Positions 33,877 to 43,338 of a stretch of DNA of 64,000 nucleotides are shown piece by piece. The DNA is from Streptomyces sp. Sge12 (GTDB taxonomy: Bacteria > Actinomycetota > Actinomycetes > Streptomycetales > Streptomycetaceae), in assembly GCF_002080455.1 (NCBI RefSeq), contig NZ_CP020555.1, positions 2,170,001 through 2,234,000 on the forward strand, written 5' to 3'. Each line of letters begins with the position of its first letter. Within the stretch, counting starts at the first letter, position 1. A program made the translations under genes and the position numbers. The notes under the pieces are model-generated. The model worked only from the letters and a program-made list of their open reading frames with translations, had not been told where the DNA came from and did no database searches.

Positions 33877-33906
33877 CGGTGGCCGAGCGCACCCGCGCGG
33901 CCACCG
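33877..33906 (-). terminator. hrdB terminator
   Basis: A 9-bp stem CGGTGGCCG/CGGCCACCG plus an inner 3-bp pairing, 23 bp past the hrdB stop. Confidence 0.65.
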
Positions 33907-33929
33907 TCGCACCGTGGAAAGCCGGCCGG

Positions 33930-35513
<1,584 letters not shown>

Positions 35514-35821
35514 GAACAACCTCTCGGAACGATGGGAACGGCTTCCGACCCCGGGCCTGGTGGTGCTGGACCGGAGCCGACGACCACCGACCGGGGATGG
35601 GCCGGCGGCGCGGGCAGGGGCCGGGGAGCTGCACAGCACCCCCAAGGGCTGCTGTCTTCCCTCCGTCGGCCATCACCTCTTAAGTCATCGCGTGACCTCG
35701 CAGAGCGTTACGCCCAATCTTCGTGGCCCGAGTCACACCCCGTGTGCACCCGTGCCGGTCATAGGGTCGCACCCGATGCCCCGCCGGGGCGGAACCGCCG
35801 CGAAAAGAGGGCCTCACGCCG
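35514..35821. other. hrdB upstream region
   Basis: No gene seen. It should hold the hrdB promoters, but none of the hexamer pairs on the minus strand (for example GTAACGCT or CCTATGAC regions) fits a consensus well, and no clear GGAAT-N18-GTT SigR promoter was found. Left without a promoter call. Confidence 0.5.
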
Positions 35822-35853
35822 GTGTCGCCGGACCCGACCGGGCCCGGCGACAC
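35822..35853 (-). terminator. whiH terminator
   Basis: A stem GTGTCGCCGG.CCC with one mismatch and a 4-nt loop. On the minus strand CTCTTTTCG follows shortly. It lies 34 bp past the whiH stop. Confidence 0.78.
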
Positions 35854-35887
35854 GTCCTGCACCCCCGCGCCCCCGCGCGTTCGCCCG

Positions 35888-36778
35888 TCAGTGCTCGCGC
35901 GGGGCGGGGACCACGCGCTCGACCTCCGGATGAACCGTCAGGAGCTGCCGCATGGCGTTCTCGGCGCCCGTCGCGTCCCCCGCGGCGAGGGCCTCGACCA
36001 TCCGCGCGTGGTGCGCGACGCCGGCCTCGCTCGGGCGGTCGCAGGCGGTGATCGGGCTGCCGGAGACCTGGAGGGCGGCGGAAACGATGCCGGACAGGTG
36101 CTCCAGCATGCGGTTCCCGGCGACCTGGATCAGGAGCGCGTGGAACTCGTTGTCGGCGCGCGCGAAGGTGATCGCGTCCCCCTGGCCGAGGGCGTGGCCC
36201 ATGATCTCGACCATGTCGGCGAGGCGCTGCTGGATGTCCGGCCGGCCGTGCCCCGCGGCGAGGCGGGCGGCGAGCGGCTCGATGGTCCAGCGGAGCTCGC
36301 CCAGCTCGCGGCGCTGGTCGTCGCGCTGGGGGCCGAAGGCGCGCCATTCGATGATGTCGGGGTCGAGCAGGTTCCAGTCGGCCACGGGGCGGACCCGGGT
36401 GCCGACGTTGGGGCGGGCGCTGACGAGGCCCTTGGCCTCCAGGACCCGCAGGGATTCGCGGACGACCGTACGGGAGACCTCGAAGCGCTGGCCGATCTCC
36501 TCGGGGACCAGCGGGCGGTCCGCGCCGAGGTCACCGGAAACGATCATCTGGCCGAGCTGCTGGACGAGTTGGCCGTGCAGTCCGCGTCCGCGGCTGCCTG
36601 CCGCGCGGCGGCCGACGCGGCTCAACTCGACGTCGGCACCGTCCCAGTGGGGTACGCCGACGCGGTCGGACCCGGGGGTCTCCGCGTAGGGGTAGCGGTC
36701 GAGATCGCCCGGGCCGGCGAGGCCGGAATCGGCAGCATGGCGGGCGGCGGTCATCATGGTGTGCGCAAGGGTACTCAC
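35888..36778 (-). CDS. whiH: Sporulation regulator WhiH (GntR/FadR family)
   Basis: 296 aa from GTG with AAAGGA upstream (MSTLAHTMMTAARHAADSGL); an ATG at the MMTAAR position would shorten it by seven or eight residues. The unstructured N-terminus (1-60) is followed by a winged helix at 66-132 (FEVSRTVVRESLRVLEAKGL) and an FCD effector domain at about 150-285 with metal-type ligands (NEFHALLIQVAGN). WhiH is needed for sporulation septation in aerial hyphae and regulates its own gene. Position next to hrdB and sequence recall from S. coelicolor support the name. Classically transcribed by the sporulation sigma factor WhiG; a weak candidate promoter is noted. Confidence 0.93.
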   Translation of the reverse strand: MSTLAHTMMTAARHAADSGLAGPGDLDRYPYAETPGSDRVGVPHWDGADVELSRVGRRAAGSRGRGLHGQLVQQLGQMIVSGDLGADRPLVPEEIGQRFEVSRTVVRESLRVLEAKGLVSARPNVGTRVRPVADWNLLDPDIIEWRAFGPQRDDQRRELGELRWTIEPLAARLAAGHGRPDIQQRLADMVEIMGHALGQGDAITFARADNEFHALLIQVAGNRMLEHLSGIVSAALQVSGSPITACDRPSEAGVAHHARMVEALAAGDATGAENAMRQLLTVHPEVERVVPAPREH

Positions 36779-36870
36779 GAATCCTTTGTCGGCCGTGCCT
36801 CCATGACCCTTGAGGTCTTTGGTGAAAAGCACACGAAAGGGTGATCGGTGCCACCTACGCAATTGACGAC

Positions 36871-36895
36871 TTATCGTAAAGAACCGGGCGTTTTG
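36871..36895 (-). promoter_or_regulatory. Possible WhiG-type promoter of whiH
   Basis: Minus strand CAAA, 13 nt, TACGATAA, against the WhiG consensus TAAA-N15-GCCGATAA. The -10 is 6 of 8, the -35 is 3 of 4, and the spacing is 2 nt short. Confidence 0.3.
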
Positions 36896-36901
36896 CGGGG
36901 A

Positions 36902-36935
36902 GTTGCGGTCCGATTGACGTGACACGGACCGCAAC
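36902..36935 (-). terminator. Terminator of the ABC transporter gene
   Basis: An 11-bp perfect stem GTTGCGGTCCG/CGGACCGCAAC with a 12-nt loop, 33 bp past the stop. Confidence 0.77.
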
Positions 36936-36968
36936 GGTCCGTCCGGGACTTCTCCCGAACCGGAACGA

Positions 36969-38750
36969 TCACCAACGGACCCGGCTGCGCAGTCCGGTGA
37001 ACCCATAGGCGCACAACAGGACCATCAGCGACAACACGAGCGCGGTCCCGACGGGTTGGGCCATCACCCGCAGCGCGCCCACCAGCAGGCGGTCGACCTC
37101 CGGGGGCCACTGGCCCCAGGTCAGGCCGCGCAACCGGGGCCCGAGTCCGGTCGACGGGTACGCGGACGTGCCCTCCAGCGCCTTGCGCACCAGCGGAACC
37201 ACCATCACCGGTACGGCCAGCACCGCGGCCAGTCCGGCAGTGGCGGACCGGAAGACCCCGGAGGCCAGTACGCCGGCCCAGGCGCAGCCGATGAGCAGCC
37301 CGGCCCAACTCGCGGCCGGGGAGAGCCACTCCACCGGGGTGCGCAGCGGGCCGCTGTCGAAGACCAGCGCCAGGGCGGCGGCGTCGGCAACCACGGTCAG
37401 GGCGCCCAGCAGCAGGGCGAGGGCGGCGCAGACGCCCAGCTTGGCGGTGAGCAGCCCCATCCGGCGGGGCACCGTGCCGCGGTCGGCGGCGAGCGCGGGG
37501 TAGCGGTACTCCTCGCCGAAGGCCAGGGCGCCGAGCAGTCCCGCGCCCAGGGCGGCGGGTGGCAGGGGCAGCAGCTCGGGCCAGGCGGCGAGCAGCCGGT
37601 TCTGCGGGGTCTGCCCTAGCCGGGCCAGCACCAGGGCGGTGAGCACCGAGACGACGACCACGAGGGCGGCGGTGAGCACCGGGGTGGCCGTCCCGAAGAC
37701 CCGGAGCAGCTCGTAGCGCAGGGGCCGCAGCGGGCCGCCGACGCGGCGCACGGCCGAGGCCGGGCGCCCGGAGCGCAGCTGCCGGGGGTGCTCGCGGGTG
37801 GTCCCGGTCGGGTCGGCGCCGGCCTCCGGCGGAGCCCCGGCCTCGGTACGGGCGGCCGGGACCGGCGCCGTCGGGGCGCCGGCGTCGCCCGTCTCGTCGG
37901 CGAGCTGGTGGACCAGCACTCCGTGCCGGAACGCCGCCTCTCCGACCTCGGCGCAGTTGCTGCCGTACACCGACAGGCGGCTGCCGCTCTCCGCGACGAT
38001 CTCCACCGAGCGCCGGGCGGCGCGCGCCTCCCGGCCGAGCACGTCGGCCAGCCGGGCCGCGTGCGGGGTACGTACGGCGACCCGTGGCCGCAGCCGGGTC
38101 CGGGCGAAGTCGGCCGCGTCCTGGTCCGCGACGAGCCGGCCCGCCTCGATGCTGACGACGCGGTCGGCGCTGCGGGCGGCCTCCTTTGCATCGTCGGTGG
38201 TGAAGAGCACCGCTCCGCCGAGGGAGGCGTGGCCGCGCAGCAACCCGTGCAGCCAGCCCCGCTCGCGGGGAGAGAGTCCGGCGCCGGGCTCGTCCAGCAG
38301 CAGGGTGCACGGATCGGCGAGCAGCGCCGAGGCCAGTGCGACGCGGCGCTCCATCCCGACCGAGAGGGAGCCGAGCCGCTGGTCCCGCAGCCCCCCGATA
38401 CCGACGACCTCCAGCATGGTGTCGGCCCGCGAGGCCGGTACCCCGGCGGCGGCGCAGAGCATCCGCAGCTGGTTGCGGACGGTCCGGGCGGGGTTGCCGG
38501 GGACGTCGCCGAGGAGCACTCCCACCTCGCGGCCGGGGTGCGGGATCCGGTGCAGCGCGCGGCCGCGGAAGTAGGTGACGCCGCGGCCCGGCTCGAGTTC
38601 GAGCATGAGCCGCAGGGCGGTGGTCTTGCCCGATCCCGGCTGACCGAGCAGGGCGGTCACGTGCCCCGGGCGGGCCTCGAAGGTGAGGTCGTCCACGAGG
38701 GGCGGGGCGTCGGGGCGGGTCTTGCTGGTGAGTCCGATGGCCTGGAGCAT
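36969..38750 (-). CDS. ABC transporter, ATPase fused to a permease-like domain
   Basis: 593 aa. The N-terminal ABC ATPase (1-215) has Walker A GQPGSGKT (36-43), the signature reading LSVGM (129-133) instead of LSGGQ, and Walker B LLLDEP (150-155). A TTDDAKEAARSADR switch region follows. A proline/alanine-rich linker (about 285-335) leads to about six membrane segments (from LTAALVVVVSVLTALVLARL to ALVLSLMVLLCAYGFTGL). ABC-2-type exporters usually split these into two genes, so the fusion is less usual. No substrate clue. In Streptomyces it sits next to whiH, but involvement in development is not implied. A palindrome lies upstream at 38807. Confidence 0.9.
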   Translation of the reverse strand: MLQAIGLTSKTRPDAPPLVDDLTFEARPGHVTALLGQPGSGKTTALRLMLELEPGRGVTYFRGRALHRIPHPGREVGVLLGDVPGNPARTVRNQLRMLCAAAGVPASRADTMLEVVGIGGLRDQRLGSLSVGMERRVALASALLADPCTLLLDEPGAGLSPRERGWLHGLLRGHASLGGAVLFTTDDAKEAARSADRVVSIEAGRLVADQDAADFARTRLRPRVAVRTPHAARLADVLGREARAARRSVEIVAESGSRLSVYGSNCAEVGEAAFRHGVLVHQLADETGDAGAPTAPVPAARTEAGAPPEAGADPTGTTREHPRQLRSGRPASAVRRVGGPLRPLRYELLRVFGTATPVLTAALVVVVSVLTALVLARLGQTPQNRLLAAWPELLPLPPAALGAGLLGALAFGEEYRYPALAADRGTVPRRMGLLTAKLGVCAALALLLGALTVVADAAALALVFDSGPLRTPVEWLSPAASWAGLLIGCAWAGVLASGVFRSATAGLAAVLAVPVMVVPLVRKALEGTSAYPSTGLGPRLRGLTWGQWPPEVDRLLVGALRVMAQPVGTALVLSLMVLLCAYGFTGLRSRVRW

Positions 38751-38806
38751 CGCTTCTCTCGCGGGGGGTGAGACCGCTCAGCGGCAGGGTGGGTACCGCA
38801 AGCAAG

Positions 38807-38818
38807 ATAACGCGATAT
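38807..38818. promoter_or_regulatory. Palindrome upstream of the ABC transporter gene
   Basis: ATA-A-CGCG-A-TAT, a near-perfect 12-bp palindrome in an AT-rich patch 56 bp before the ABC start. It could be an operator; no regulator assigned. Confidence 0.25.
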
Positions 38819-38887
38819 GTCCGATTTTCTGCGCAACCGGTCCGATGGACTGCCCATCCGGCCGCCGTTGCCGCCCGTGACGCGGTG

Positions 38888-39634
38888 TCAGACCTCCGGA
38901 CGCAGCATCGGCGGGTTGAGCAGAGTGGCCCCGCCCGCGCGGAACAGCTGGGCCGGACGCCCGCCCTGACGTGTCGTCGTCCCTCCGGCCGGCACCAGGA
39001 ATCCGGGGGTTCCGGTGACCTTGCGGTGGAAGTTGCGCGGGTCGAGGGAGACTCCCCACACCGCCTCGTACACCCGGCGCAGCTCGCCGACGGTGAACTC
39101 CGGAGGGCAGAAGGCGGTGGCCAGCGAGGAGTACTCGATCTTCGAACGGGCCCGCTCGACACCGTCGGCGAGGATCCGGGCGTGGTCGAAGGCGAGTCCC
39201 GTGGTGTCCTCGCCCGTATCGGCCAGCACCTCGTCGACCGGGGCCCAGCGCGCGCTGTTGGCGTCGCCGCCGGCCCGGGGCGCAGGCAGGTCCGGAGCCA
39301 GCACCAGGTGCGCCACGCTGACGACACGCATCCGCGGATCCCGCTTCGGATCGCCGTAGGTGGCCAGCTGTTCGAGGTGGGCGCCGTTGCCCGCGCCGGG
39401 CAGCGCCGGGTCGTGCGCGCACAGGCCGGTCTCCTCGGAGAGCTCCCTGGCGGCGGCCCCCGCCAGGTCCTCGTCCCCGCGGACGAATCCTCCGGGCAGC
39501 GCCCAGCGCCCCTGGAACGGCTGCTCACCTCTTCGGACGACCAGCGCGCAGAGCGCGTGGCGGCGCACGGTGAGCACGACCAGGTCGACGGTGACGGCGA
39601 AGGGCGGATAGGCCGACGGGTCGTAGGGCGACAT
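38888..39634 (-). CDS. NrtR-like Nudix regulator/ADP-ribose hydrolase
   Basis: 248 aa from MSPYDPSAYPPFAVTVD. The Nudix box is at 49-71, and Glu64, Glu67 and Glu68 (RELSEETG) are the metal ligands. A C-terminal winged-helix domain follows (about 155-225, FTVGELRRVYEAVWGVSLDPRNFHRKV), as in NrtR repressors of NAD metabolism that sense ADP-ribose. The Nudix residues look intact, so it may still hydrolyse. The promoter is leaderless-like: TATGAT ends 6 nt before the ATG, and an imperfect palindrome covers the spacer, which suggests autoregulation. No NAD gene is adjacent. Operon partners: none obvious. Confidence 0.9.
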   Translation of the reverse strand: MSPYDPSAYPPFAVTVDLVVLTVRRHALCALVVRRGEQPFQGRWALPGGFVRGDEDLAGAAARELSEETGLCAHDPALPGAGNGAHLEQLATYGDPKRDPRMRVVSVAHLVLAPDLPAPRAGGDANSARWAPVDEVLADTGEDTTGLAFDHARILADGVERARSKIEYSSLATAFCPPEFTVGELRRVYEAVWGVSLDPRNFHRKVTGTPGFLVPAGGTTTRQGGRPAQLFRAGGATLLNPPMLRPEV

Positions 39635-39640
39635 GCGGCG

Positions 39641-39665
39641 ATCATAGTCGTCTGCCTGACGATAA
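39641..39665 (-). promoter_or_regulatory. Leaderless promoter and operator-like palindrome of the Nudix gene
   Basis: -10 TATGAT (39641-39646). The upstream TCGTC-tgcct-GACGA palindrome (39648-39662, weaker outward to 39665) lies in the -35/-10 spacer. Confidence 0.48.
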
Positions 39666-39754
39666 ACAGCGCTTTGGTGACCTTGAAGGCACTGCCCCTG
39701 AGGTGGGAGCTGCTCCGCGGGAGCCACGGTCCGGCAACGGCGGGGCGTGAGGTC

Positions 39755-41743
39755 TCAGCCTCCCAGTTGGAGCGCATCGGCCGCCTCCTCCACCATGCCG
39801 AGGCCGAGCCGGCTGATCCGGACGGCGAACGGCTCCCCCGCCACGCGCAGGCCCGAGAGCCTGAGCGCGCCCAGGGGCGCACCGGGAAGGGGGACGAGGG
39901 CCACCGTGCCCGCGGGGGCGTCCGGGCGGATTCCGGCGAGAGCCGTCAGCGCGTGGATCCCGGCCGCCGCGGACACGGCGGCCGGGCGGCAGGCCGCCGG
40001 ATGCGGCACCGGGGCACTGCCCGCGGTGCGCTGCTCGGCGGCGAACATCTCCGGCAGCCGGTACCCGAAGCTCTCCGCCGCGTCCAGGAGGCCCCGCAGC
40101 AGGCCCGCGGCCTCCTTCTCGAAGCCCGCCGCGGCCAGGCCCGCCACGGCCACCGCACTCTCGTACGCCCGCACGGCGCCCGAGCGGTGGCCGAACGGGT
40201 TGTGCCCCGGCTCCTTGACGGCCATGCTCCGCAGTCCCCATCCGGAGTCCATGCCGGGGGCTCCGAGCAACCGGGCCAGCTGCTCGGCGCGCGTCCGGTC
40301 CAGGAGCCCCGGGGCGAGCCGGCCGCCGCTGAGGAGCCCGGTGTCGAACAGGTGGGCGGCGGCCCCCGTGAGCCGGGGCAGTGGCCGTCCGTCGGGGTGC
40401 AGGGCCGAAGCGGGCCGGCCGCCGTCCGGACCGTCGATCCAAAACCCGGCCCGGAACCGCTCCCGCAGCGCGGCCGCCCACTCCCGCCACTCGTCCGCGC
40501 CGGGCCGCCCGCAGGCGGCGAGCAGGTCGGCGCCGAGCACGGCGGCCCGGTGGGCGTGAGCCTGGGTCTCGCAGCGCCGCGGCCCCGGATCGGGGTCGGC
40601 CAGGAGGCCGTCCTCCCCGAGCGCGCCCCGCAGCCAGTCGAGGCACCGCTCGGCGGCCGGCAGCAGGCGGGCCACCTCATCCTCCGGCATGCCCCAGAGC
40701 CGGGCCTCGGCCAGCACCGCGGGGAAGGCGAGGGTCGCCTCCGTGCCGGTGCACCCGGGGGGAAGCTGCGCGCCCGCTCCGCGCAGCGGGCCCGGAATCC
40801 TGCCGAGGCCGGGTCCCCTCACCTCGGTCTGGGTCCGGGCGAGGATGCGCAGGGTGGCCGCCGCGAGACCGGTACCGAGCGGCAGTGCCATCCGGGCGGC
40901 CCACAGCGATTCCGCCGGGGCCAGGCCCAGCCGCCACGGCGCCCCGGCCGCGGCGAAGGCGTCGCCCGGCACCTCGGGATCCCTCAGGAGCAGCGCGCCC
41001 AGGTCCTCGACGCTGGTGCGGAACCACGCCTCGGCCCTCGGTTCATCCCCCTCGGCCCGGGCGTCGGCCAGCGGGTTGGCCACCTGTCCGGCGGAGGCCC
41101 GCACCACCCGGTGCTGCGTGGTCCGCAGCTCGATGGTGCGGGATTCGCCGGGGGCCAGTTCGAGCTGCCAGCGCAGCAGTCCCGCCGAGGCCAGCGCGTC
41201 GTCGGGCGGCGGTTCGGCCGCGGTCACCGCCTGGGCGTCGCCGGTGCTCCAGCGCAGCCCGGCCGCGTGCACCCCGGCGGGCAGCTCCGGCCCGGCCCGG
41301 CCGGCGGCCACCGCGGCCAGCTCCGCCAGGTCGGTGCCGAGCAGCACCTCCACGGGCAGGCGCAGCGGCCGGGCCGTGAAACTGCGCAGGGTGATCCGCT
41401 CGGTGCCGTCCGCGTGCCGTACCCGTTCCACCCCGATGTCGGGGTCGGGGCCGGGCTCGGCCCCGGTGCGCACGGTCGCGGTGAAGGCCGCCCGGTCCGC
41501 GCCGAGGCTGCGCCCCAGTACGGCGACCGGGTCCCGGCCGCCGACCCGCAGCACGCAGCGGGAGAGCAGCCGGCGCCCGGACCGGTAGATCCCGTCGATC
41601 CCCCGCCCGGTCAGCTGGCCGTGTTCCGGGGAGATGACCAGGCAGGGCGCGGCGACGCAGATGACGGCGCCGTGCACGGGCGGCAGTTCGGACCGGCGGG
41701 CGGCGGGCACGCCGGCCGGGCGGGGAGGTGCGGGGTGAGACAT
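39755..41743 (-). CDS. Glycogen-debranching-enzyme-like protein (GDE N-terminal domain)
   Basis: 662 aa from MSHPAPPRPAGVPAARRSEL, with AAGGCGG before the ATG. The N-terminal beta-rich domain (about 20-230: ISPEHGQLTGRGIDGIYRSGRRLLSRCVLRVGGRDPV...) is the GDE_N type. The rest is an all-helical toroid as in amylo-alpha-1,6-glucosidases (MALPLGTG, GCTGTEATLAF, GHNPFGHRSGAVRAYESAVA). The carboxylate pattern of active GH63/GH133 enzymes is only partly visible, so carbohydrate specificity is open. Cytosolic. The frame stays open upstream into a low-complexity region; the MSHP start has the best Shine-Dalgarno. Confidence 0.88.
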   Translation of the reverse strand: MSHPAPPRPAGVPAARRSELPPVHGAVICVAAPCLVISPEHGQLTGRGIDGIYRSGRRLLSRCVLRVGGRDPVAVLGRSLGADRAAFTATVRTGAEPGPDPDIGVERVRHADGTERITLRSFTARPLRLPVEVLLGTDLAELAAVAAGRAGPELPAGVHAAGLRWSTGDAQAVTAAEPPPDDALASAGLLRWQLELAPGESRTIELRTTQHRVVRASAGQVANPLADARAEGDEPRAEAWFRTSVEDLGALLLRDPEVPGDAFAAAGAPWRLGLAPAESLWAARMALPLGTGLAAATLRILARTQTEVRGPGLGRIPGPLRGAGAQLPPGCTGTEATLAFPAVLAEARLWGMPEDEVARLLPAAERCLDWLRGALGEDGLLADPDPGPRRCETQAHAHRAAVLGADLLAACGRPGADEWREWAAALRERFRAGFWIDGPDGGRPASALHPDGRPLPRLTGAAAHLFDTGLLSGGRLAPGLLDRTRAEQLARLLGAPGMDSGWGLRSMAVKEPGHNPFGHRSGAVRAYESAVAVAGLAAAGFEKEAAGLLRGLLDAAESFGYRLPEMFAAEQRTAGSAPVPHPAACRPAAVSAAAGIHALTALAGIRPDAPAGTVALVPLPGAPLGALRLSGLRVAGEPFAVRISRLGLGMVEEAADALQLGG

Positions 41744-41769
41744 GTGCCGCCTTGTCTGCGCTCCGGTCG

Positions 41770-41819
41770 GTTCAGCTGGGCGGCGGCGTGGCCGGGCCCC
41801 CACCACCCCCCAGCTGAAC
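41770..41819 (-). terminator. Terminator of the DUF4192 gene
   Basis: An 11-bp perfect stem GTTCAGCTGGG/CCCAGCTGAAC around a long GC-rich loop with further partial pairing, between DUF4192 and the GDE-like gene. Confidence 0.6.
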
Positions 41820-41952
41820 GCCCCCGACCCCGCCCGGGTCACGGGCCGGGGCTCCGACCGGGCGTACCGGGAATGGGACCCGCGCCGCCGGGGCGGGCCC
41901 TGGGCACACCGCAGCAGCCACCCCGGGCCGCTGCGCGAGGGCCGGCCCGGGT

Positions 41953-43218
41953 TCACTGCTCGCTCCGCGCGGTGCGGCGGGATCCGCGCCGCGAGGCCGC
42001 CCGGCCCCGTCGGCCGGGAGGGCGGGTACCGGCCGAGGAGCGCCCTCGCCGGGGCTCACGGCGGCGCCGCTCCTCCCGCAGGCACTGCCGCAGCCCCTCG
42101 GGGTCGATTCCCTCGTTGCAGGCGTGGTGCAGCAGCTGGGCGAAGCGGTACTCGGCGTCGGCCCGCAGGGCCAGCCCGAAGGCGATCCGGGCGGTCGGCT
42201 CGTCCCCCGTGGACCAGCAGACCCACCCGGCGAGGGTGAGCGGGGCCGCGGCGTGCTCCGCGTACGCCCCGACGCAGCGCCGGGCCAGGGCCCGCCACAG
42301 CCGCAGGGCCGGGGCCGCCTCCTCGTCCTCCATCCACTCGGCCGCGATGTCCCGGATCTCGCGGTCCTGGAGGCCGAGGATCAGCGAGGCGGCCTCGTCG
42401 TGGCCGAGCAGCGCGTCGTCCCAGTCGTCGCCGAGGGCTCCGCCCTCGACGGGCGGAGCCAGCGTCATCCGCCGCATCAGGGCCCGCGCCAGGGCGATGG
42501 TCTCGGCGCCGACCTCCTCCCGGGTCGTCCCGTCGAGGATCCTCGGCATCAGGGCGGCGGCGGCCCTGTCGAGGGCCCGTTCCGCCTCGTCGGCCACGGC
42601 CCCGCGCAGCGGTTCCAGCCTGCCCTCGATCTCCTTGAGGGAGCCCCGTACCTGGAGCCCGGCGAAGGTGGCCGTCGCGGCCAGCACCGAGGTGCCGACG
42701 GCAGCGAGCCGGGTGCCCTCGGCCGGGCAGCACCGCCCGTCGGGGCAGACGTAGGACCAGAACCGCCCGGCGGAGAGGCACAGGGCCTCCAGCACGGGCA
42801 CGTCCAGTGCGCCGCAGGCCAGCCGGATCCGCTGGGCGAGCGGCCGCAGGCGGTCCATCACCTGTCGGCCGTCCTCCTCGCCGGCCGGTTCCTGGCAGAG
42901 GTAGACGACGATGCCGTCGGGCTTGCCGGCGCGCCGTTCGCTGCCCCGGATCAGGCAGTCGGCGACCTGTCGGGCGGTGTCCTCCCATTCGGCCGGCGTG
43001 CTCGGGATGCCGACGCGGAGCCGGCCGCCGAAGCGTCCGCCCTCGCCGTGCACGGCGACCATCACGAGGGAGTCGGTCGGGTGGAAGCCGAGCATGTAGG
43101 GAAGCGCATCGGCCAGTTCGGCCGGGCTGCGCAGGGTGATCTGGGGTCCGGTGGCGGCACCGGACGGGCTGATGGAGGGCCGGTCGGACGGGATGCGCGA
43201 TTCGTGGTTGTTCGTCAT
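41953..43218 (-). CDS. DUF4192-domain protein
   Basis: 421 aa from MTNNHESRIPSDRPSISPSG. The DUF4192 core (about 30-385) is recognised by LRSPAELADALPYMLGFHPTDSLVMVAVHG and the later CPDGRCCPAEGT; TLAGWVCWSTGDEPTARIAF is the family's C-terminal block. Family members are actinobacterial, cytosolic and of unknown function. The tail is strongly basic (RREPRRGRSSAGTRPPGRRG), which may bind nucleic acid. Divergent from the RecQ-like helicase, 120 bp apart, an arrangement that may reflect a shared repair role, but this is inference only. Confidence 0.88.
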   Translation of the reverse strand: MTNNHESRIPSDRPSISPSGAATGPQITLRSPAELADALPYMLGFHPTDSLVMVAVHGEGGRFGGRLRVGIPSTPAEWEDTARQVADCLIRGSERRAGKPDGIVVYLCQEPAGEEDGRQVMDRLRPLAQRIRLACGALDVPVLEALCLSAGRFWSYVCPDGRCCPAEGTRLAAVGTSVLAATATFAGLQVRGSLKEIEGRLEPLRGAVADEAERALDRAAAALMPRILDGTTREEVGAETIALARALMRRMTLAPPVEGGALGDDWDDALLGHDEAASLILGLQDREIRDIAAEWMEDEEAAPALRLWRALARRCVGAYAEHAAAPLTLAGWVCWSTGDEPTARIAFGLALRADAEYRFAQLLHHACNEGIDPEGLRQCLREERRRREPRRGRSSAGTRPPGRRGRAASRRGSRRTARSEQ

Positions 43219-43338
43219 GCCACGAAGGTCCCGCGCATGATCCGATCCCGAAAGCCCTGTGGATAACTCCCCGCGCTGCTGTCCACAGGCCCACAGCCGC
43301 ATTGGCGCGATGTCGGAGGCATCAGGTTGCATGGGGGC

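Noticed and set aside
35514..35821. SigR-dependent hrdB promoter (as in S. coelicolor p2)
   Set aside because: No GGAAT-N18-GTT pattern found on the correct strand.
38768..42754. A 1328-codon open frame on the plus strand
   Set aside because: It is antisense to the ABC, Nudix, GDE-like and DUF4192 genes. The composition is Arg/Gly/Pro-rich with no domain, an effect of high GC reducing stop codons.
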